A DNA stretch of 48,004 nucleotides, from positions 1-48,004 of the IMG/VR virus record IMGVR_UViG_3300046005_002099; one strand, 5' to 3'. Position 1 is the stretch's first letter, and each line of letters starts with the position of its first letter. The notes beneath the pieces were generated by a model. That model searched no databases, was not told the origin of the DNA, and worked only from the letters and a program-made list of their open reading frames with translations. Below are positions 1 through 6,761 of this stretch, piece by piece. The translations under genes were made by a program, and so were the position numbers. This DNA comes from a virus.

Positions 1-37
1 GCCATCTAGAGCGGTTCGACTCCGCTCGCAACCTCCA
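1..37 (+). tRNA. tRNA-Cys, 3' fragment (truncated by window edge)
   Basis: Only the last third of this tRNA is inside the window. Visible are a TCTAG variable loop, a T arm with stem AGCGG/CCGCT and loop TTCGACT, the 3' acceptor strand CGCAACC, a T discriminator and an encoded CCA. The TCTAG variable loop and U73 are what bacterial tRNA-Cys genes typically carry, so cysteine is the best guess, but the anticodon lies outside the window. It sits 13 bases before tRNA-Thr, suggesting a co-transcribed host tRNA cluster. Confidence 0.7.
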
Positions 38-50
38 AATACTGAAATAA

Positions 51-126
<76 letters not shown>

Positions 127-132
127 GTAAAA

Positions 133-1176
133 TCAAGCCCTGACAGCCTTTTGGTCGTCGGGGCTTTTTTGCTCATGTAGTAAATTTGCAGTAAGAAATG
201 AAGAATTACTCGCATAGCCAGATAAATGATTTGTCGAAAGATGAGCATACCGTCGCACCATCTCAATATCAGACCATCCACCTAACTCCTGTAATACATG
301 AACAGGTGTACCATTTTGAATGTGCCAGCTCGCCCAAGTGTGACGTAAATCATGCCAGCGAAAATCTTTAATATCCGCCCGTTTTAAAGCATTGCGCCAT
401 GCAGTGTTGTTCGCCCACTCAACGGGCTTCCCTTTGTAGGTAAAAACAAACGTTTCGTTTTTACCTATTTGGGCGCGAACAACCGCCAACGCATCGTCAT
501 TAAGTGGCACAGCAATCGCCTTATTACCTTTGGCTTGGTCAGCGTAAATCCACGCACAACGGCGCAGTAAATCAACCTGTTCCCATTCGAGCCTCGTCAC
601 ATTGCTGGAGCGCAACCCTGTTGCTAATGTAAATCGTGCCATTGCTGCAAGGTGGTCTGGCAATTCAGCAATCAGCGTTACCGCTTCCGCTTGAGTTAGC
701 CATCGAACTCGTGCTTGCGCCTCTGGCAATAATCGAATGTGAGGGGCTTTATCTATCCACTCCCACTCTTTAACCGCCCGATTTAGAACTGAACGTAACA
801 GAGCTAACATTCGGTTCACCGTAGCGTTGGTTACGCCTGTCGCCATTTTTGCCTGCTTGATTTCCTCGACTCGTGCTTTTGTGATAGCATCCAGCTCTAT
901 ATCAAACAGGTAATCATGTAACCAATTTAAATTTCGCTTATCGTCAATTAAGCTGCGTTTATGCGACTGTTCTGTTAACCACCTAACAGTCGCTTCTTGC
1001 CATACATGCCTTGGCTTGTTGCCCAGATTTTTAATACGCCAAGCCTCGGTTTTCAATTGGTCATGAAGCTCTTGAGCTTCTTGTTTTATTTGCGTCCCAG
1101 CAGCTTTTTGTATTCGTCGTCCGTCTGGTGTGACGAACTGAATAATCCAATATTTGCCGCGTTTGTAGATTGACAT
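133..1176 (-). CDS. int: Site-specific tyrosine recombinase (phage integrase)
   Basis: Catalyses integration at and excision from the neighbouring tRNA. The 347-residue length is normal for the family. The catalytic set is visible in order: Arg in ATGLRSSNVTRLEW, Lys in the following beta-hairpin (QAKGNKAIAVPL), His-x-x-Arg in WHDLRHTW, the late His/Trp position in GGWSD, and the nucleophile Tyr in VRRYAHL. The N-terminus is an arm-binding/SAM-like region. The start is supported by a GGAGG ribosome-binding site 8 bases upstream, which lies inside the upstream excisionase-like gene. The two genes overlap by 91 bases, so translation is probably coupled. It ends 7 bases from the tRNA CCA end. 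Confidence 0.95.
   Translation of the reverse strand: MSIYKRGKYWIIQFVTPDGRRIQKAAGTQIKQEAQELHDQLKTEAWRIKNLGNKPRHVWQEATVRWLTEQSHKRSLIDDKRNLNWLHDYLFDIELDAITKARVEEIKQAKMATGVTNATVNRMLALLRSVLNRAVKEWEWIDKAPHIRLLPEAQARVRWLTQAEAVTLIAELPDHLAAMARFTLATGLRSSNVTRLEWEQVDLLRRCAWIYADQAKGNKAIAVPLNDDALAVVRAQIGKNETFVFTYKGKPVEWANNTAWRNALKRADIKDFRWHDLRHTWASWHIQNGTPVHVLQELGGWSDIEMVRRYAHLSTNHLSGYASNSSFLTANLLHEQKSPDDQKAVRA
135..170 (+). terminator. Rho-independent terminator after the tRNA genes, inside the integrase 3' end
   Basis: A 10-bp stem AAGCCCTGAC/GTCGGGGCTT (one G-U pair) with a 12-base loop is followed by six T on the plus strand. It would end the tRNA transcript. It overlaps the last codons of the convergent integrase gene, so the phage supplies the terminator after integration. 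The same stem design, 9 bp long, recurs at 29991-30016. Confidence 0.75.
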
Positions 1177-1382
1177 TGTTTCTTACCTCCGTCGATTACA
1201 CGCAGCTCTCGCCCGTGCTGAGTATAGCGTCCACTCACATAGTCTGCTAGATGTTCCTGTATGAACACCCACCGTTTTCCAACCCTACTCGCTGGAACAT
1301 CTCCTCGTTTTGCCTTGCGACGTAACACCTCAGCGTTCATTTTAAGAAATGCCGCCGCTTCAATTAGGTCAAATGAAATCAT
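1086..1382 (-). CDS. Excisionase-like small HTH protein
   Basis: 98 residues. Residues 1-55 form a MerR/AlpA-type winged helix-turn-helix: FDLIEAAAFLKMNAEVLRRK followed by a wing with SRVGKRWVFIQEHLADYV. Proteins of this type beside integrases usually serve as directionality factors or early regulators. The C-terminal 40 residues are probably disordered and overlap the integrase start in another frame. The start lies four bases from the stop of the upstream gene. Excisionase is the positional inference; a transcription regulator is the alternative. Confidence 0.7.
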   Translation of the reverse strand: MISFDLIEAAAFLKMNAEVLRRKAKRGDVPASRVGKRWVFIQEHLADYVSGRYTQHGRELRVIDGGKKQCQSTNAANIGLFSSSHQTDDEYKKLLGRK

Positions 1383-1386
1383 TTCG

Positions 1387-2430
1387 TTACCCCACCAAAT
1401 TTGCGTTGGATTGCATTACCACGCTATTCACATCAAACGTATTACCGTGATTGCAAAAATCGACAAATTGCCGTGATAACTGGCTCACCGCATAAGAAAT
1501 CTCCGCCCATTCGTTAATCAGCTCGACAGGCACATTGCCGCTTTCGTCTGCCAGATACAACGCGCCTTTAATATCGTGAATGGCTTCAACAATTTTGCTG
1601 ATGCTATCTTGGTGCTGCTTAATGACCCCATTTTCGTGATTCAATAAATCGCGGGATTGTTTCAAATCCGCTTCCTGTTTTTGCAAACTCTCGATGCGAT
1701 ATTCCAGCTGGTCAATTTCAATTTTTTTCGCGTTCAAGTCTTTGGTCACGCCGTCTTTGATGGCTTTTGCCTGCTCTTTTTTGAGCTTTTCAAGTGCGTC
1801 TTGAGCATCCAGTGCTTTGCGTTCGGCTTGCTGAATGGCGTTGGAATTTTCGAGAATTAAATTCGCCCGCTCGGTTGCCAATTGTTCGCTTACACCCGCC
1901 GTAATTTGCGCGGCAATGGAATTACGCAAATCATCACTTTGTTGCTTGACGGCGTTCAGCGTTATTTGCTTGAAGTCGAGTTTTTTAGTCGTTTCAATCA
2001 GGCTGATTTGCAAGGTGTCATTTTTTAATTTCCATTCATTTGCCACATCTTCAACATACTTCGCGCCGATTTTTTTGCCTTCGGCTAAAGCACGAGCGAT
2101 GGCTTCTTGCCAAACTTCAGGCTTCGCTTCATCGGGAATTGACGTTAATGGGCGAAGTTGCGATTCGGGAATTTGCAATCCGCCAATTGGCGGAAGGAAA
2201 CTTTCAATTCGTGCAGCAGTCGCTAATCTGTCCAATTGGCTGAGGCTGTAATTCCACTCCTTTTCGCCATACTCTGCCCAACTTGAGAAACCCAATGCCC
2301 GCCACCCTTTGCGGTCACGCATTTCCAGTAACATCGAGCGCATCACGCTTTCGAGCGATTTAAGTTCAGTGTGTTTTGTTCTGGCTTCTTCTGGTGTCAT
2401 ATCTGGCAAAAACTGTATGTCATGGCTCAT
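1387..2430 (-). CDS. Coiled-coil phage protein, possibly ParB/KfrA-like, function unknown
   Basis: 347 residues. The N-terminal third (about 1-120) is helical, contains GFSSWAEYGEKEW and resembles phage or plasmid proteins with a ParB-type HTH core. Residues about 140-290 are a long charged coiled coil rich in Lys, Glu, Gln and Ala. AGGAG 7 bases upstream supports the start and overlaps the stop of the preceding gene. It contains one of the three copies of the 16-bp palindrome (read as PPIGG near residue 80). A DNA-binding or replication accessory role is plausible from its position, but I do not recognise a specific family. Confidence 0.65.
   Translation of the reverse strand: MSHDIQFLPDMTPEEARTKHTELKSLESVMRSMLLEMRDRKGWRALGFSSWAEYGEKEWNYSLSQLDRLATAARIESFLPPIGGLQIPESQLRPLTSIPDEAKPEVWQEAIARALAEGKKIGAKYVEDVANEWKLKNDTLQISLIETTKKLDFKQITLNAVKQQSDDLRNSIAAQITAGVSEQLATERANLILENSNAIQQAERKALDAQDALEKLKKEQAKAIKDGVTKDLNAKKIEIDQLEYRIESLQKQEADLKQSRDLLNHENGVIKQHQDSISKIVEAIHDIKGALYLADESGNVPVELINEWAEISYAVSQLSRQFVDFCNHGNTFDVNSVVMQSNANLVG
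2179..2194. repeat. 16-bp perfect palindrome TCCGCCAATTGGCGGA, copy 1 of 3
   Basis: A perfect palindrome inside the coding sequence at 1387-2430, flanked by CAA and AA so that 20 bases (2176-2195) are identical in all three copies. Read on the gene's minus strand it encodes Pro-Pro-Ile-Gly-Gly. Copies 2 and 3 are at 24587-24602 and 29710-29725. Confidence 0.9.
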
Positions 2431-2432
2431 GT

Positions 2433-2828
2433 TCAGCTCCTGATAATGTCGTATTGTTGTTTGTTCAATCGGATTAAATCCGTGATGCGTTGACGAATTT
2501 CGATGCGGGGCAATTGTTGTTTTTTGCCGTTATCGATAATTTGATTGATGCTGGTTTCAATGCCAATAACCGCGCTTAACATTTCGTCGCTCATTTCCTT
2601 AATGGGACAGCCAAACGCTTTTTTGATTTCGCTGCTGATAAAAATAGCAAAGCCATTGGGGCTTGATGACGCAACACCATCGCTGCCGACATACGCGGCA
2701 AATTCAGTGATTTTAGCTTTGCGTTCCAGGTTGGCGCGGCGTGACAAATACCGCACCACACCTTCTTTTTCGATTTGTTGCAGGGCTTTTTGTTCTGCAC
2801 TGATGACTGTAATTTCTTTTTTGCTCAT
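2433..2828 (-). CDS. Hypothetical early phage protein
   Basis: 131 residues from the chosen ATG. A longer reading to 2855 exists, but CGGAGAAA lies just before the chosen codon (MSKKEIT). It is mostly helical and basic, with a Lys/Arg-rich N-terminal helix (SRRANLERKAKI), and ends in LIRLNKQQYDIIRS. No family recognised. It sits between the coiled-coil protein and the candidate annealing protein and is transcribed with them. A stem ACCGCC/GGCGGT lies just upstream at about 2848-2875. Confidence 0.6.
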   Translation of the reverse strand: MSKKEITVISAEQKALQQIEKEGVVRYLSRRANLERKAKITEFAAYVGSDGVASSSPNGFAIFISSEIKKAFGCPIKEMSDEMLSAVIGIETSINQIIDNGKKQQLPRIEIRQRITDLIRLNKQQYDIIRS

Positions 2829-2884
2829 TATTTTTCTCCGTCGATGACCGCCCACCCAATGCTGAATAGGCGGTCTGTGGATGG

Positions 2885-3892
2885 TTAGGCTTGTTTGATT
2901 TCGTCTTGGCGATTGCCAACCAGCTCTTTCAAATCCGCTTTTACTTTTGGTGGCATTTCGTTGAGTAACGCCGCAATGTCACCGACGGTTTGACAGTTTT
3001 CAATTTTTACAATCCATGTGGCGTAAGGGTCTGGCGGCGTAGCATCAACAAATTCGAGTTCGACTGGCGGAGCAGATTCGGGTTGGTAATAAGTGGGTTC
3101 TGGATTGTCGCCAATCAAATCCTCAACGCTACGTGACTTTACGGCGGGTTTTTCAAACCACTCGTCTGCGGTACTCATGCCATCTCGAATGCTGGCGTAA
3201 ATTTTTCGCAAATTAGCCACCTGCGCGGGTTGCACTGCATCCATCCTGCGTTGGATTCGCAGTTCAATTTGTTCTTTGCTCACACCAAAGGCTTCAAAGG
3301 CTTCAACCAAACGCTTGATGGCTTCATGCGTGACATCAGCGGTGGTGACCAATGTTCGCTCACACTGTGCTACCGCTGCCTCGGTTACGTCGCTGGGGAT
3401 AATTGCCAAGATGCAGCCGCGTAATCGCCGTGCGCCTTGATTTGCCACCATCTCGTAAATGTCACGCGGGTCGGTGAGTTTTTTAACGCCTTTTCGCGTG
3501 TGCAGCTCATGGGCAACATGAAACGTCACTTCACGGCGGGTGTTGGTTTCAACGTCCCAAGCAAACGCCTGTACCGTGCTTTCGCCACTGCGTTGTTCAA
3601 GTTCTCGAATGCCAAATTGGATGTTGCCCCACTGTTGAGCAATCGCTTCAGCGAGCCTTATTGACGCGCCCGACACATTTGCACCGCCTCTGGCGAATTG
3701 GTAGACCGCGCTTTCGGCGAGTGATTGCCGTGTGCAGGCGTTTAAAATTCTGTCCATCGCCCCGCGTTGATTACGCGGATTCATACTGGCAATCATCATC
3801 GCCGCTTGGACTTCCGCAACGGCACGATTTTGGTCTGTCTGCGCCATCGGACTTAAATTCGATGCGGTAGTTGGGAATTGATTTAAGCTCAT
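2885..3892 (-). CDS. Candidate single-strand annealing protein (RecT-position partner of the nuclease)
   Basis: 335 residues. The N-terminal 200 residues form the conserved-looking core: MNPRNQRGAMDRILNACTR, then ARGGANVSGASIRLAEAIAQ, then NQGARRLRGCILAIIP. The C-terminal third is variable and acidic, with a low-complexity linker about 245-280. It lies directly downstream of an RecE-like nuclease with 10 bases between them, the usual layout for a nuclease/annealing-protein recombination pair, and it has a typical size for such proteins. AAGGAG before the ATG supports the start. It is not an obvious RecT, Erf, Sak or Rad52 from sequence alone, so the role is an inference from context. Confidence 0.55.
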   Translation of the reverse strand: MSLNQFPTTASNLSPMAQTDQNRAVAEVQAAMMIASMNPRNQRGAMDRILNACTRQSLAESAVYQFARGGANVSGASIRLAEAIAQQWGNIQFGIRELEQRSGESTVQAFAWDVETNTRREVTFHVAHELHTRKGVKKLTDPRDIYEMVANQGARRLRGCILAIIPSDVTEAAVAQCERTLVTTADVTHEAIKRLVEAFEAFGVSKEQIELRIQRRMDAVQPAQVANLRKIYASIRDGMSTADEWFEKPAVKSRSVEDLIGDNPEPTYYQPESAPPVELEFVDATPPDPYATWIVKIENCQTVGDIAALLNEMPPKVKADLKELVGNRQDEIKQA

Positions 3893-3902
3893 GATGTTCT
3901 CC

Positions 3903-4706
3903 TTAGTTTGTTTGTGAAAACGCCCATGTGGGCAATGGTTTTAAGGTTTCGATGTTGTTGGAATAACCTGCGTACTCGCCCGTTTTCAAACAGCGGCGGT
4001 AAATCGCCAATGCCCGTTGATACTCGCGCCGTCCGCGTTCAATGTCCTCGTCGCAAAGTTCATAAATGCCGACCAAATACGGTGCGGTTTTTTCGACCGC
4101 GATAAAAATGAAGCTGTTCGCATCCATTCCCGCCGCATTAGCGCAATCCAAGTACCAAGCCGCCTGCATGGCGTATTGATATTTGGCGACCGCTTTGTGA
4201 AAACCGTCTGGGCTGGCATCTTCAGTCGTTTTCAAATCGGCGATAATGCCTTTGCGATACCAGTCCAGCTTTGCCTTTGCTCCAATGCCTTCAATTTCGG
4301 TGTAAATTTCGAGTTCAGCCATGCCGAATTTGAGAATCGTTGCCGCCGAGCCGTGGGTTCTGACCGCTTCCGACATCTTGCGGATTTGTTCAAACTCGTC
4401 ACTGCCTAAAATCACCCTTCCTTCGGCTTCTAACGCTGCCCATTCCTCTTTGCCCGCATTGGTTCGTTTGTTGATGCCGCTCGGTGCGACGGCGTAGTTT
4501 TTGGTGAATTCAACGGGTTCAAGCGTCAAGGTGTGAACCGCTGTACCGATTTGCATCGCTTTGGTTTCAATTCGCGGCGAAGTCTGCGCGTGTTTAAAAT
4601 GCGCGGGCGATTGCAGCAATAGCTTCATCCCTGAACAGTTCATTTCTGGGCGGTCGAAATAACCGACGGCGGTTGGGTTTGCTGCGAGTTTTTCTAATAC
4701 GTTCAT
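3903..4706 (-). CDS. RecE-like PD-(D/E)XK exonuclease (DUF3799 type)
   Basis: 267 residues. It should resect double-stranded DNA ends during phage recombination or replication. It begins with the family hallmark YFDRPEMNCSGMKLLLQSPAHFKHA. Next comes MQIGTAVHTLTLEP (the GTAxH motif), then the catalytic stretch AKLDWYRKGIIADLKTTEDA, whose Asp and Asp-x-Lys form the PD-(D/E)XK core, and finally YAMQAAWYLD. A longer ORF to 4907 exists, but GAAGG 9 bases before this ATG and a 4-base ATGA overlap with the small gene upstream favour this start. It is paired with the candidate annealing protein downstream. Confidence 0.85.
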   Translation of the reverse strand: MNVLEKLAANPTAVGYFDRPEMNCSGMKLLLQSPAHFKHAQTSPRIETKAMQIGTAVHTLTLEPVEFTKNYAVAPSGINKRTNAGKEEWAALEAEGRVILGSDEFEQIRKMSEAVRTHGSAATILKFGMAELEIYTEIEGIGAKAKLDWYRKGIIADLKTTEDASPDGFHKAVAKYQYAMQAAWYLDCANAAGMDANSFIFIAVEKTAPYLVGIYELCDEDIERGRREYQRALAIYRRCLKTGEYAGYSNNIETLKPLPTWAFSQTN

Positions 4707-4843
4707 TTGTTTGCCTTCATTGCAAAAGTGATTTTTCTTTTTAGCTGCTGGTGCTTCGACCACGCTATCTGATTGCTGTGTAGCCCTGAAAAGTAGGCGA
4801 TGGCAGCTAACTCTAAAAAAATGATAAATGTCATGATGACCAT
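4703..4843 (-). CDS. Small single-pass membrane protein, translationally coupled to the nuclease
   Basis: 46 residues, starting MVIMTFIIFLELAAIAYF and continuing into a basic tail. One strongly hydrophobic N-terminal helix (about residues 1-20) precedes a Lys/Arg-rich C-terminus. TAGGAA lies about 8 bases before the ATG. Its stop overlaps the nuclease start as ATGA, which argues that the frame is translated. It could be a superinfection-exclusion or host-modifying peptide; no family recognised. Confidence 0.5.
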   Translation of the reverse strand: MVIMTFIIFLELAAIAYFSGLHSNQIAWSKHQQLKRKITFAMKANK

Positions 4844-4924
4844 GTCGATTCCTAAAAAATGCGCGGCGGTTAAACCGCGCCAAGTGTGGCGTTGCCGCCG
4901 AGGACACCCCTTTAGGAGTTGTGT

Positions 4925-5011
4925 TTAGTCGAAATACGCATCATCAAGCCATGCTTTTTCAAACAGTTTGTTAAAACGTCTGGCTTGTTGTTTTTTCTGT
5001 TTCTGTGACAT
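4925..5011 (-). CDS. Possible 28-residue basic peptide
   Basis: Reads MSQKQKKQQARRFNKLFEKA and then WLDDAYFD, from an ATG with a weak purine-rich site (CAGGG) upstream. It has a basic first half and an acidic aromatic end. It fills part of the gap between the nuclease and the 95-residue gene, on the same strand as its neighbours. Short length and weak signal make this tentative. Confidence 0.35.
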   Translation of the reverse strand: MSQKQKKQQARRFNKLFEKAWLDDAYFD

Positions 5012-5047
5012 AATTCGCCCTGTATTTTTTAAATATGTTTTTGTTGA

Positions 5048-5080
5048 AGCCCGCACTGTGCAACCAGTTGTGGGCTTTTT
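5048..5080 (+). terminator. Terminator-like hairpin in the gap 4844-5084
   Basis: Stem AGCCCGCA/TGTGGGCT (one wobble pair) with a 13-base loop is followed by five T on the plus strand. It lies directly after the stop of the minus-strand gene at 5085, but its T-tract serves plus-strand transcription, where no gene is seen. In the minus direction it would be a hairpin without a U-tract, perhaps a pause or RNA-stability site. Confidence 0.4.
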
Positions 5081-5084
5081 CGTT

Positions 5085-5372
5085 TCAATCGTGCCGTTCA
5101 TATCGGTTAATCCTCCCGCTCAAAAATGAGCGCACCAAATCCGAATCTAGTCGGCGTGTTAATTTCAACTGCGCGGCGTGTTTGTTAAACCATGCGTCAA
5201 TCTCCTTTTCTGGGTACGTTAAAACCGCTCGTTTCATGCCCTCCACCCGTTGCACGTTGCTGGCGGGGAAGTCGGGGAATTGTGCGATGTAGTGATACAC
5301 ACTGGATTCGTGTGTGTTGTGCCGATGGGCGATTTGCATCCGCGACAAATAGCCGCTGTTGATTTCTGCCAT
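5085..5372 (-). CDS. Small HTH protein (AlpA-like)
   Basis: 95 residues. Residues 8-65 read as a helix-turn-helix plus wing: SRMQIAHRHNTHESSVYHYI, then a segment ending LTYPEKEIDAWFNKHA, the usual layout of AlpA/excisionase-type regulators. AGGAGGG 7 bases upstream supports the start and overlaps the stop of the preceding replication gene. Role unknown; an early regulator or DNA-bending protein is plausible. Confidence 0.6.
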   Translation of the reverse strand: MAEINSGYLSRMQIAHRHNTHESSVYHYIAQFPDFPASNVQRVEGMKRAVLTYPEKEIDAWFNKHAAQLKLTRRLDSDLVRSFLSGRINRYERHD

Positions 5373-5374
5373 GT

Positions 5375-5860
5375 TTAAATCCCTCCTCGTAGAAGTTTTT
5401 TGATTGCTGAAATAGCCGTCCGCCTGATTTCGGGGTCGGCATCTGGTTTGGGTAACGCTTTCATTTCGTTACCTGCTTTACATCGGGCTTGAAATGCCCG
5501 TTGTTCTTTGGTCAACCCATCGCCGCAGTAAGCTAAAAATTGCGGCAATCGCGGCACATACGGCGAACCGCTTTGCTTGCACATCTCAATGCCCTGTGCG
5601 ATTTGCGGCATGGTTAGTTTTTTAATCTCCATAATCCATTGCCCGTTGGGTTGTTCGCTATATTCGTTCGTCCATTGCGAGCCGTAAATTTCTGCCATCG
5701 CTGACCACAAATAAGCGATTAGCTGGTTATCAATCTCGGTTGTGTTCGAGATAGTCAGATTCACTTCCACCTGCGCCGACGGCAAATTCACCGATGCCTG
5801 CGGCTTTTCTGACTCGTTCGGCAGGGGATAGTTTTTTAGGTGGTTGCCGATGTGTTCCAT
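5375..5860 (-). CDS. Lambda-P-like replicative helicase loader
   Basis: 161 residues. The family recruits host DnaB helicase to an initiator-bound phage origin. Recognisable are IAYLWSAMAEIYGSQW, GQWIMEIKKLTMPQIAQGIE and SPYVPRLPQFLAYC, the last being the lambda-P signature (PFLPSPGQFVAWC in lambda). AGGAGG lies a few bases before the chosen ATG (5860); a longer reading to 5899 is less likely. It overlaps the initiator-like gene upstream by 131 bases in another frame. Confidence 0.75.
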   Translation of the reverse strand: MEHIGNHLKNYPLPNESEKPQASVNLPSAQVEVNLTISNTTEIDNQLIAYLWSAMAEIYGSQWTNEYSEQPNGQWIMEIKKLTMPQIAQGIEMCKQSGSPYVPRLPQFLAYCGDGLTKEQRAFQARCKAGNEMKALPKPDADPEIRRTAISAIKKLLRGGI

Positions 5861-6464
5861 TATTGCCTCCTGTGTTAGGTGTATTTTTGTACGTTTCAAA
5901 TTGCTTTCTCATGCCTCCCTTTGGTGAGCAATACGCGCTCAAAAAATCTTCTTCTGAATTCGTACATTTCACCCAGTAAGAATCCGTACATGCCCACTCG
6001 AAAACTTCACGGTGTAATGCGTTCAGTTTTGTTCCCAAATTTTCAAAATTTTCGGTTTGCGTAGTAGTAGTTCTTTTAGGTTCTATTACTGGTTTAATAA
6101 TTACTGGTTCGGGTGCAAATACTGCACTACCCCTTAGTGCATCTGTTGCACTACCTAGTGCATTTAATGAACTAAGTGGTTCAATTTCTGCACTACCCCC
6201 ACTAAAATTTAATTCATACTGATTTGGTAGATTTACATCGCCGATTCTTTTACGAATTACCTGAAGATGTGCTTTGCTTTCCAGAGACTTTATTGCGGAA
6301 AGTAAGGTGTTTTTACTCATCCCACATTCTTCGGAAAGTCTGCTATGCGATGGATTGCATTGCCTCGTGTGGCTGTTGCAATAATTAGCTAGCATCAACA
6401 AAACTAACTTTTCTTTTGCAGGTAACTTTTGACCAATTGCCCATGTCATTGCTTGAAAACTCAT
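5730..6464 (-). CDS. Lambda-O-like replication initiator (HTH_36 type)
   Basis: 244 residues. Residues about 1-80 are a winged helix of the phage O/HTH_36 type: MTWAIGQKLPAKEKLVLLML, then CNPSHSRLSEECGMSKNTLL. The middle is Ser/Thr/Pro-rich and low in complexity (about 95-135). The phage origin often lies inside such a segment; the plus-strand sequence at 6120-6200 holds several GTGCA-type short repeats that could serve as iterons. The start has GAGGTG upstream and overlaps the previous gene by 4 bases (ATGA). Together with the P-like gene it forms a lambdoid replication module. Confidence 0.7.
   Translation of the reverse strand: MSFQAMTWAIGQKLPAKEKLVLLMLANYCNSHTRQCNPSHSRLSEECGMSKNTLLSAIKSLESKAHLQVIRKRIGDVNLPNQYELNFSGGSAEIEPLSSLNALGSATDALRGSAVFAPEPVIIKPVIEPKRTTTTQTENFENLGTKLNALHREVFEWACTDSYWVKCTNSEEDFLSAYCSPKGGMRKQFETYKNTPNTGGNNGTHRQPPKKLSPAERVRKAAGIGEFAVGAGGSESDYLEHNRD
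6120..6200. other. Possible phage replication origin (short iterated GTGCA/TGCACTA motifs)
   Basis: Inside the linker of the O-like gene the plus strand repeats ACTGCACTACC, GTGCATCTG, TTGCACTACC, AGTGCATTT and CTGCACTACC at close spacing. Lambda-type origins are iteron arrays in this position of gene O. The repeats also encode a low-complexity Ser/Ala linker, so they could be coincidental. Confidence 0.4.
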
Positions 6465-6661
6465 TCTTCACCTCTCGCCGCGTCAATCAGCCGATTTCGC
6501 AATTCGCGTCCTTTAACACCGCTCCATTTACCAACCAACGCTTTGTGAGCATTGCGTCTATCAATACCGTTACGAATACAAAAAATATTCATTGTTGTTC
6601 CTTGCAGCACAAAGCCAGCCCGTACAATCTTTAAATCACTGTGTATTTTGATTGGTTGCAT
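6461..6661 (-). CDS. Small DNA-binding protein at the Cro position
   Basis: 66 residues. TTMNIFCIRNGIDRRNAHKA reads as a helix-turn-helix: a helix, a Gly-Ile turn, then a recognition helix ending in KALVGKW. It is the first gene of the minus-strand early operon and is transcribed divergently from the CI-type repressor, which is Cro's position. It overlaps the O-like gene by 4 bases. The Cro role is inferred from position; an early regulator of another kind is possible. Confidence 0.6.
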   Translation of the reverse strand: MQPIKIHSDLKIVRAGFVLQGTTMNIFCIRNGIDRRNAHKALVGKWSGVKGRELRNRLIDAARGEE

Positions 6662-6676
6662 CTTTTGCCTATTGTG

Positions 6677-6720
6677 TTATGTTTAAGATGTTACGCAATC
6701 CGCGTAATATGTGAACATAA
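6677..6720. promoter_or_regulatory. Divergent operator between the Cro-like gene and the CI repressor
   Basis: A perfect inverted repeat TTACGC-AATCC-GCGTAA (6691-6707) lies inside an outer inverted repeat TTATGTT (6677-6683) / AACATAA (6714-6720) with nearly the same centre. Symmetric 17-bp sites of this sort are typical CI-family operators. The divergent early and repressor promoters should overlap here. No -10/-35 pair stands out clearly. Confidence 0.6.
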
Positions 6721-6761
6721 TAGTTCTCAAAACGCGAAAAGTAAAGCAGGAGATGCTCAAA

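Noticed and set aside
4707-4907. N-terminal extension of the RecE-like nuclease to 4907
   Set aside because: The family hallmark starts just after residue 10 of the shorter form; the extension has no conserved look, while a separate small frame with its own ribosome-binding site ends at the shorter start.
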